19,028 nt of DNA. It comes from a bacterium (GTDB lineage: Bacteria; JAMCPX01). The stretch lies in the NCBI GenBank assembly GCA_021789095.1, contig JAJYJX010000022.1, positions 1 through 19,028 on the forward strand, written 5' to 3'. Below, piece after piece: positions 13,977 to 19,028 of the stretch. A model generated the notes under the pieces. The model ran no database searches. It was given only the letters and a program-made list of their open reading frames with translations, and was not told the DNA's origin. The translations under genes were made by a program, and so were the position numbers. How positions within the stretch are numbered: position 1 is the stretch's first letter; every line of letters begins with the position of its first letter.

Positions 13977-14714
13977 ATGAAGATTGACTCACAGGGCATG
14001 CATTACAAAGTCCTTAATCAAAAGATCAACGAGGCCGTTATACAGGGTATAACGGATATAGAGCTTTTTAATGTTAACGGCCAGAGATACATAGGCGACG
14101 GGCTTAGAAAAGAGGTAAGGATCAATGTACATGGTGTGCCCGGGAACGACCTCGGGAGCTTTATGAACGGCCCTGTTATCACGGTCAACAATAATGCCCA
14201 GGATGCCGTTGGAAACACGATGAACGGCGGAAAGATCATAATAAAGGGGATGGCCGGTGATGTGTGCGGATATGGAATGCGCGGCGGGAAGTTGTTTATC
14301 CTTAAGGACGCGGGCTACAGGGTGGGCATACACATGAAGGGATACAAGACACTGAACCCGATCATAGTTATAGGGGGAAATGCTGGCGATTTTCTTGCAG
14401 AGTATATGGCGGGCGGCGTGATTATACTGCTCAGGATGTTCGGCCGCAATGATCATAACAATATAATCGGTGATTATCTTGGGACGGGCATGCACGGCGG
14501 GACTGTGTATATAAGGGACGGCATAGATAAGAAAAAGCTCGGCAAAGGGGTCGGGGTATCAGAGCCATCAGCCGAAGACAATATGCTTATAGAAGATATC
14601 ATAAAGGAATACGCCGCAGACATGGGACTCGATGCAGGGAAAATATTGAACGAAAAGTTCGAAAAGCTCACGGCCCTGAGCACCAGGCCGTACAGCAAGC
14701 TGTATACGTATTAA
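13977..14714 (+). CDS. gltB3: Glutamate synthase GXGXG-domain subunit GltB3
   Basis: Stand-alone right-handed beta-helix (GXGXG) domain corresponding to the C-terminus of bacterial GltB, where it has a structural role linking the active sites. It has 245 residues from the ATG at 13977, which has GGAAGG 4 bases upstream; the ATG at 13965 (4 residues longer) has no good Shine-Dalgarno. The repeats are clear: NGPVITVNNNAQDAVGNTMN, GGKIIIKGMAGDVCGYGMRG, GGKLFILKDAGYRVGIHMKG and GGNAGDFLAEYMAGG, with GMHGGTVYIRDG near 178. A helical tail of about 45 residues follows. It is last in the cluster. Its TAA overlaps the stop of the convergent TrkA gene, with no room for a separate terminator. Confidence 0.92.
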   Translation: MKIDSQGMHYKVLNQKINEAVIQGITDIELFNVNGQRYIGDGLRKEVRINVHGVPGNDLGSFMNGPVITVNNNAQDAVGNTMNGGKIIIKGMAGDVCGYGMRGGKLFILKDAGYRVGIHMKGYKTLNPIIVIGGNAGDFLAEYMAGGVIILLRMFGRNDHNNIIGDYLGTGMHGGTVYIRDGIDKKKLGKGVGVSEPSAEDNMLIEDIIKEYAADMGLDAGKILNEKFEKLTALSTRPYSKLYTY

Positions 14715-15376
14715 CCCGCGGATTTAAACATCTTCTGTATCTTGTCTATATGTTCTTTTGTGACGATTGCAATGACCTTGTCATCCTGCTGGAAGATTGT
14801 GTCACCTTTCGGAATGATCGTTTCTTCGCCCCGGTAAATGGAAACGATAATAATACCCTCCGGTAATCCGAGATCCTTTATCTTTTTATCGACTACGCTT
14901 GCCCCTTTCTGGACCTCCGCCTGTACAAGCTCAACGTTACCGCCTTTTAAAGGAAACAGCGGGACAACGACATCGCCCGCATGGACCTGTTCTTCGATAA
15001 GATAGTTCAGTATTCTCGTCGCATTGATCGTTGCGTCAACGCCGATGCTTTGAAACAATGGCTCGTTTGCCGGGTCGGAAACCCTTGTTATAGTCCTTGG
15101 CGCCATAAACATCATCTTTGTAAGCTGGCACACAACAAGGTTTGTTGAATCGTCTCCTGTCAGCGCCACTATTACATCCGCCCGGTTTGCGCCTGCTGCC
15201 TTTAGAACGGACGCATTCGCGCCATTCCCGAACATGACTACGTCTCCCAGTACTTCTGACAGGGAGGAGACCTTTAATTTATCCTGATCTATCAGGGTTA
15301 CTTCGTGCCCGGCTGATAACAGTGTTCTTGTAAGACTGATTCCTGCTTTGCTCGCCCCAACGATTATGATATACAT
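14711..15376 (-). CDS. RCK-N/RCK-C regulatory subunit (TrkA-type)
   Basis: Cytoplasmic regulator of ion or solute transport, 221 residues. Residues 1-125 are an RCK-N (TrkA-N) Rossmann fold with MYIIIVGASKAG (G7, A8, S9, G12; the second Gly of GxGxxG is Ser) and the NAD/ADP-ribose-binding acidic residue D30 in VTLIDQD. Residues about 135-219 form an RCK-C domain (VQAEVQKGASVVDKKIKDLG...). AGGAGG stands 4 bases before the ATG and overlaps the stop region of the gene upstream. It has one RCK unit, as in Ktr/Ktn and many archaeal Trk proteins; E. coli TrkA has two. No TrkH/KtrB-type channel is present in the window. The only transporter in the operon is the APC permease. Confidence 0.9.
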   Translation of the reverse strand: MYIIIVGASKAGISLTRTLLSAGHEVTLIDQDKLKVSSLSEVLGDVVMFGNGANASVLKAAGANRADVIVALTGDDSTNLVVCQLTKMMFMAPRTITRVSDPANEPLFQSIGVDATINATRILNYLIEEQVHAGDVVVPLFPLKGGNVELVQAEVQKGASVVDKKIKDLGLPEGIIIVSIYRGEETIIPKGDTIFQQDDKVIAIVTKEHIDKIQKMFKSAG

Positions 15377-15384
15377 GTGTCCTC

Positions 15385-15786
15385 CTATGATATTCCGGGC
15401 ATTTTAAGAAGTGCATCGATGGTAAGGCTCGTGGGGCACAGTATTTCTATACCAAGCTCTGTGTATACTGTCGCAAGGCTCACATCGAATAGCCTTGTTA
15501 TAATCCTTATGGTTTTATCCAGGAGCTTTATCTTCTGGGATATGAGGATGTTTGTGTAATCATTGCCTGTTGCAACGATTACGATATCAGCGGGTTTTTT
15601 TAATGCGTCCCTTATTATATTGTCATCTGCACCGTTTCCAGCCAGAAACTCAATGCCCTGCCTGTCTTCTATGTACATGAATTTGCTTTCGTTCTGTTCA
15701 ACCATAAGTACACTGTCGCCCCTCTTGGTAAAAAGGCTTGCAAGCCGCGATCCGAGCCTGCCTGAGCCTATTATGACTATTCTCAT
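15385..15786 (-). CDS. Stand-alone RCK-N (TrkA-N) protein
   Basis: A 133-residue protein consisting only of an RCK-N Rossmann domain: MRIVIIGSGRLGSRL with an intact GxGxxG (G7, G9, G12) and E30 at the end of the second strand, then FLAGNGADD and ADIVIVATGNDYTN. The RCK-C domain is missing and the ORF ends cleanly (LLKMPGIS). Because the next gene starts 8 bases later with its own full RCK-N/RCK-C, this is not a frameshifted half of that gene. It could pair with the neighbouring RCK protein as a hetero-dimer with different ligand specificity. The start is directly abutted to the UspA stop, with GAGGAG lying inside the UspA gene. Confidence 0.88.
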   Translation of the reverse strand: MRIVIIGSGRLGSRLASLFTKRGDSVLMVEQNESKFMYIEDRQGIEFLAGNGADDNIIRDALKKPADIVIVATGNDYTNILISQKIKLLDKTIRIITRLFDVSLATVYTELGIEILCPTSLTIDALLKMPGIS

Positions 15787-16347
15787 TTATGTCTCCTCAC
15801 CGGGTAATTTATCTATTATGACCTCGCATGGAGATTTTCTAAGGACGATATCGGATGTCCTTCCGAGTATGTTTTCCTTAAGCCCTACGTGCTGCCGTAT
15901 GCCCATGATAATAACATCAGCGTTCTGTTCCCTGGCGACCTTTATGATCTCCTCGCCTGCTGATCGTGACCTTACTACAAAAGAAACGCTTTTCATCTTG
16001 TGCAATGCAGCAAGTTCTTCTGCATGCGAAATGGCCTCTTTTGCCTCTTTGTCCTCTTCCTCCATCTCCGCATTCAGCGGAAGGGTCCTCGGTACTTCGA
16101 TAACATACAAAAATATAAGTGTTGCGTCCTGCTCTGTCCCCAGCCTGCATGCGACCTCAACGCCTCTTTCCGAATAAGCCATGCCCTGAGTTGGTATGAG
16201 GATGCTTTTCAAAGCCTCGACCTCCCTGTGTGCCCTTGCAACAACCTGCGGGATAATTGGCGGCACATGAAGCATCCACCATAACAGAGAGAGCATGGTT
16301 AATAGAAACAGGAACGCTATACCAACACCTAAAGATGACTGGATCAT
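15787..16347 (-). CDS. Membrane-anchored universal stress protein (UspA family)
   Basis: UspA domain with an N-terminal membrane anchor, 186 residues from the ATG at 16347. This start has AAGGGG 6 bases upstream and an ATGA overlap with the previous stop; a longer in-frame start at 16434 would lie inside the preceding gene. Residues about 5-27 form one transmembrane helix (LGVGIAFLFLLTMLSLLWWM). The UspA fold follows at about 46-180 (ALKSILIPTQG..., FLYVIEVPR, DVIIMGIRQ). The usual ATP motif G-2x-G-9x-G-S/T is degenerate: G149, Q152 in place of Gly, G162, then R163. It may not bind ATP in the standard way. It probably docks beside the permease as a cytoplasmic sensor. Confidence 0.88.
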   Translation of the reverse strand: MIQSSLGVGIAFLFLLTMLSLLWWMLHVPPIIPQVVARAHREVEALKSILIPTQGMAYSERGVEVACRLGTEQDATLIFLYVIEVPRTLPLNAEMEEEDKEAKEAISHAEELAALHKMKSVSFVVRSRSAGEEIIKVAREQNADVIIMGIRQHVGLKENILGRTSDIVLRKSPCEVIIDKLPGEET

Positions 16348-16535
16348 TGCCTGCCCCTTAAATACTTCAGCACATAGAACGTCCTGTAAATACCATAGCC
16401 CATGAAACTTATACCAACGATAACCGGCAGCCATGCATGGAGATTTATAGAGCGTATAATTATGATTATGCCGATAATGATAAACAGCAGGCTGTTTACA
16501 GATATAATTTTATTTTTCAGGCTTAGTTTGTCCAT
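16344..16535 (-). CDS. Small two-helix membrane protein in a transporter operon
   Basis: A 63-residue protein with two predicted transmembrane helices (about 12-30 and 33-56), a short polar N-terminus (MDKLSLKNK) and a basic end (YLRGRQ). I do not recognise the family. It is likely to be real because its ATG overlaps the end of the permease gene by 26 bases with AAAGAG just upstream, and its TGA forms an ATGA overlap with the UspA gene; all three are thus translationally coupled. Position and size suggest an accessory subunit of the permease, analogous to small subunits such as KdpF. That role is inference. Confidence 0.7.
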   Translation of the reverse strand: MDKLSLKNKIISVNSLLFIIIGIIIIIRSINLHAWLPVIVGISFMGYGIYRTFYVLKYLRGRQ

Positions 16536-18102
16536 TTCTCTTTAACTTTTCATCCCGCTCTTTTAAGGCAAGCCTGTACTCCTCTGCAAGGTCGAACTCC
16601 TCTGCAGATGTCAGGACGTCCATCTGGTGCGCCTCCCAGTTTCTTTTGATGCTTTTGGTCACAGGCATATTGTTTTTCTTCCTGAAATAAATGAAATAGA
16701 GCAGTCCTAATAAGACCCATATAGGGCCTGCTATCCTGCCTATTTTATGGGTAAGGATAACCTCGAACAAGATGGTGCCAACGCCGAGGAACCCGAATAT
16801 GGCAAGCACAGGGAAATCAATGGTCCTGTCCTTGTAACGCATTTTTATATTTAAAGGCATCTTGTACGGTCTTGGTGTGTATGGATCTGAGAAGCGCAGC
16901 CTTATAAGCGCAATGAATACAATCAGGTATCCGAGTGTTGCACCGAAAGCATACATGTTGCCGAGCGTGTCCATTGCTTGTGGTGTCATGAATGAGAGAA
17001 GCATTTCTATTATTCCGATTCCTGAGAATACCACTATCGTTCTTACAGGGGTCTTATACTTTGGATTAACCTTGTTAAACCACCGTGTTATAAGGTCGAA
17101 TTCACTCATTGAGTACGTAAGCCTTGAAGCGCTCATAACGCCTGAATTGGCCGAGATGAGCAGTATGGTTGCTCCAAGCAGCGCCGTGACAGGGCCTGCG
17201 ATTAATCCTATGTATGGTATGGCATGGGCAAGTGTTGCAATAGGGTCGCCTATGTGTTCTGCAAAAGTCTGCCATGGAAGCACGCCAAGACTCAAGCTTG
17301 AGAATGCTGTTGCAAATATGAATACGGTGAAGATTAGGGTCACGGAAGTCCTTGGTATAATAGTGGCCGGTCTTTTTGTTTCCTGGGCTGCCTGCGATAT
17401 GGATTCAAGCCCTACGAATGATATGATGCCGAGCGATGAACCGTACATAAAGTTATGGAGCGTTGGGAATGACATCTGCCACTGCTGAACAAGAAATTCC
17501 GGTTTCCATGCAAACAGAAAGCCGAATACAATGACACTTGATTCTATGAAGATATCAAATGCACCTATGACCTCGTTGAAAAGTGATGATTCCTTTATGC
17601 CTATGATATTGAGCCATATAAGAAAAAATATAAAAATGAGCGATTCTGTAAGCCACAGGTAATTTATTTTCAGCGATCCAAGCGTAAGAATAAAATGGGT
17701 CGGGTCTATGCCGAAGTAGGGCAGAAAGAAATTTACGTATCCTGCGGATGCAACGGAAAACAATGCGATGTCAATGGTATAATCAAGGAGAAGTGCTGTG
17801 CCGGTTACAAATCCCCAGAAATCACCCAGTCCGCGGAGTGCAAAGTATTGCCCGCCGCCGGCAATAGGATATGCTGAAGCAAGCTCTGTGTATGCGAATC
17901 CAATCATAATGTAAACAATGCCTGCTGCTGCGAATGCAAGGCTTGCTGCTCCCTGTGCAGCTGCAATGACAAGACCTAATGCTGCGTATATATCAGCCCC
18001 GACATCTGCATAACCCCACATGTATGAACCCCATACGCTTATATCCCTTCTGAGCTCGTGTGTAGGCTGAGAGGGTGTAACTATATCGGTATTATCATTC
18101 AT
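16510..18102 (-). CDS. APC-superfamily permease (amino acid or K+ transporter)
   Basis: Polytopic inner-membrane secondary transporter of 530 residues with about 12 predicted helices. It has APC-fold features: the unwound first helix GYADVGADIYAALGLV (30-45), AYPIAGGGQYFALRGLG (77-93), GTALLLDYTIDIAL (101-114), and GLESISQAAQETKRPATIIP in the middle. A charged cytoplasmic tail of about 60 residues (470-530) could contact regulatory subunits. The LLLDY segment and the AYPxAGGG pattern also occur in the KimA-type K+ transporters of this superfamily, but I cannot assign a substrate. Its neighbours encode UspA and RCK proteins, which elsewhere gate K+ uptake; the nearby glutamate synthase would equally fit amino acids. 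The Shine-Dalgarno is weak. The gene starts 32 bases after the upstream stop. Confidence 0.88.
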   Translation of the reverse strand: MNDNTDIVTPSQPTHELRRDISVWGSYMWGYADVGADIYAALGLVIAAAQGAASLAFAAAGIVYIMIGFAYTELASAYPIAGGGQYFALRGLGDFWGFVTGTALLLDYTIDIALFSVASAGYVNFFLPYFGIDPTHFILTLGSLKINYLWLTESLIFIFFLIWLNIIGIKESSLFNEVIGAFDIFIESSVIVFGFLFAWKPEFLVQQWQMSFPTLHNFMYGSSLGIISFVGLESISQAAQETKRPATIIPRTSVTLIFTVFIFATAFSSLSLGVLPWQTFAEHIGDPIATLAHAIPYIGLIAGPVTALLGATILLISANSGVMSASRLTYSMSEFDLITRWFNKVNPKYKTPVRTIVVFSGIGIIEMLLSFMTPQAMDTLGNMYAFGATLGYLIVFIALIRLRFSDPYTPRPYKMPLNIKMRYKDRTIDFPVLAIFGFLGVGTILFEVILTHKIGRIAGPIWVLLGLLYFIYFRKKNNMPVTKSIKRNWEAHQMDVLTSAEEFDLAEEYRLALKERDEKLKRNGQTKPEK

Positions 18103-18134
18103 GATATTCTTTATGGGTATAAAACCGGATGGGG

Positions 18135-19028
18135 TTAATCCGTGCTCTGTGTAAATCTGGCAAGTATGGCCTGGTTTGTCTCTATCCTTGCATTACTTAC
18201 GAGGTCCCGTATCCAGTAACTGTAGGAGGATTGAGATATATCGTACCTTAACTGCATATCAGCCTGCATAATATTTTCAGGCTGTTCAGCAGGCTTTAAG
18301 GAATCGATCCATACAATAAACAGGTTGTTGTCAACCGTGAATACCTTGTTTAATACGGCGCCTTTTTTATTCATCGTTAACAGCTGTTCGGCAATACCGG
18401 GTGCATTGCCGATACCGGGAATGTTTTCGCCATGCAGTGTGAACGGACCGCTCGTCCCCTCCTTTACGCCATCCATAACAGGAAGTTTTGTCTTGCCTTT
18501 TAACAAATCATTAAGGTAGGACCTGGCAACAGTCATTGCATAATCCTGGTTTGATTTTTCCCCCTGGGGAAGTTTCAGATTGTCAGGGCTTATTTTATAG
18601 TAATTGAGGGAGATCTTCGTGTTGTCGATGGTATTCAGCATTCCGATCTCATTATTGCTCAGAAAAATACCGTCGAAGAAGAGCTTGCGCAGTTTCAAAG
18701 TCAGTAAATCATTGTGCACGTCCTCCTGGAAGCTGTCGGGAGTAATGTTGTTTTCACGCAGCACAGCGTAGTATGCCCTGGGATCAAACTGGTGCTCTTT
18801 ATTGAGAAAAGCAGGGGTATGGCTTATCTGGTCGCGCAGTTCCTGATCTGAAACAATAAAGCCGATGTCGTGTGCCTGCTGGGCAGCTATTTCGTTTGAA
18901 ATGAGATTGTTCAGTACCTGACGTGGTATATTGAGCTTCTCTATCAGATCCGGAGGTATCTGGCCGTTAAATTCTTTGCTGTATGCATTGATCGTGTTTT
19001 TGTATGCCCTGCTGAAATTATCCATAAA
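18135..19028 (-). CDS. SurA/PpiD-like periplasmic chaperone, 5' end outside window, no parvulin domain seen
   Basis: Partial gene: the frame stays open to the window edge (one Phe codon before the ATG at 19025). The first visible residues, MDNFSRAYKNTINAYSKEFNG, align with the stretch that follows VNGxxIs in PpiD-type proteins, so the signal or anchor and the true start lie beyond 19028. Residues about 1-125 are a SurA-N chaperone domain (LNIPRQVLNNLISNEIAAQQAHDIGFIVSDQELRDQI). The C-terminal part has features of the PpiD C-terminal segment (GPFTLHGENIPGIGNAPGIAEQLLTM..., YWIRDLVSNARIETN). I find no GGDLG-type parvulin core, and the total would be roughly half the length of PpiD. It probably acts as a chaperone in the periplasm. 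It lies 32 bases upstream of the permease and may be co-transcribed with it. Confidence 0.75.
   Translation of the reverse strand, partial: FMDNFSRAYKNTINAYSKEFNGQIPPDLIEKLNIPRQVLNNLISNEIAAQQAHDIGFIVSDQELRDQISHTPAFLNKEHQFDPRAYYAVLRENNITPDSFQEDVHNDLLTLKLRKLFFDGIFLSNNEIGMLNTIDNTKISLNYYKISPDNLKLPQGEKSNQDYAMTVARSYLNDLLKGKTKLPVMDGVKEGTSGPFTLHGENIPGIGNAPGIAEQLLTMNKKGAVLNKVFTVDNNLFIVWIDSLKPAEQPENIMQADMQLRYDISQSSYSYWIRDLVSNARIETNQAILARFTQSTD

Noticed and set aside
15385-15786. The short RCK gene as a frameshifted part of the longer one
   Set aside because: Both have complete N-terminal Rossmann motifs and separate Shine-Dalgarno sequences, so they are distinct genes.
16348-16434. Longer start (16434) for the UspA protein
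   Set aside because: It lies within the 63-residue gene; the ATG at 16347 has AAGGGG and an ATGA overlap.

Overview
The window (about 19 kb, moderate GC) comes from a Gram-negative, probably anaerobic bacterium. A secretin and a periplasmic SurA/PpiD-type chaperone imply an outer membrane. A split, ferredoxin-containing glutamate synthase, a polyferredoxin, PilZ proteins and dispersed palindromic repeats would fit a Desulfobacterota- or Nitrospirota-like lineage; this placement is a weak inference. No rRNA, tRNA, CRISPR array, integrase or transposase gene was seen.

Layout. (1) 1-4494, plus strand: the end of a Tad (Flp) pilus operon, with a 5'-truncated CpaC/RcpA secretin, a CpaF/TadA ATPase carrying an N-terminal FHA domain, TadB and TadC. 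The last three are coupled by ATGA overlaps. (2) 4526-5497, plus: a Xre-RES (ParS/ParT, MbcA/MbcT type) toxin-antitoxin operon with its own near-consensus promoter. (3) 5569-8412, minus: two paralogous PilZ proteins sharing an N-terminal domain I do not recognise, separated by a lipase-like alpha/beta hydrolase and several palindromic repeats. (4) 8569-9033, minus: an Lrp/AsnC regulator, then a repeat-containing intergenic region with a consensus promoter arm inside a 10-bp inverted repeat. (5) 9378-14714, plus: a five-gene split glutamate synthase cluster, in the order GltB2 (ferredoxin + FMN synthase domain), polyferredoxin, FAD/NAD(P)H oxidoreductase, GltB1 (glutaminase) and GltB3 (GXGXG domain). 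A 70-bp palindromic repeat lies between the first two genes. (6) 14711-19028, minus: a tightly packed operon of a partial SurA/PpiD-like chaperone without a visible parvulin domain, an APC-superfamily permease, a 63-residue two-helix membrane protein, a membrane-anchored UspA protein, a stand-alone RCK-N protein and an RCK-N/RCK-C (TrkA-type) protein.

How the genes work together. Ammonia assimilation (region 5) is probably controlled by the adjacent Lrp-type regulator. In region 6 a permease is packed with nucleotide-sensing subunits (UspA and two RCK proteins), so it looks like a multi-subunit, ligand-gated transporter. Whether it carries K+ or amino acids is not decided by the sequence. Tad pili and PilZ (c-di-GMP receptor) proteins together suggest surface attachment.

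Most interesting: the APC/2-TM/UspA/RCK operon, the PilZ pair with an unassigned N-terminal domain, a repeat that carries its own ribosome binding site and, in two of three copies, a start codon, and a family of 12-bp inverted-repeat elements.
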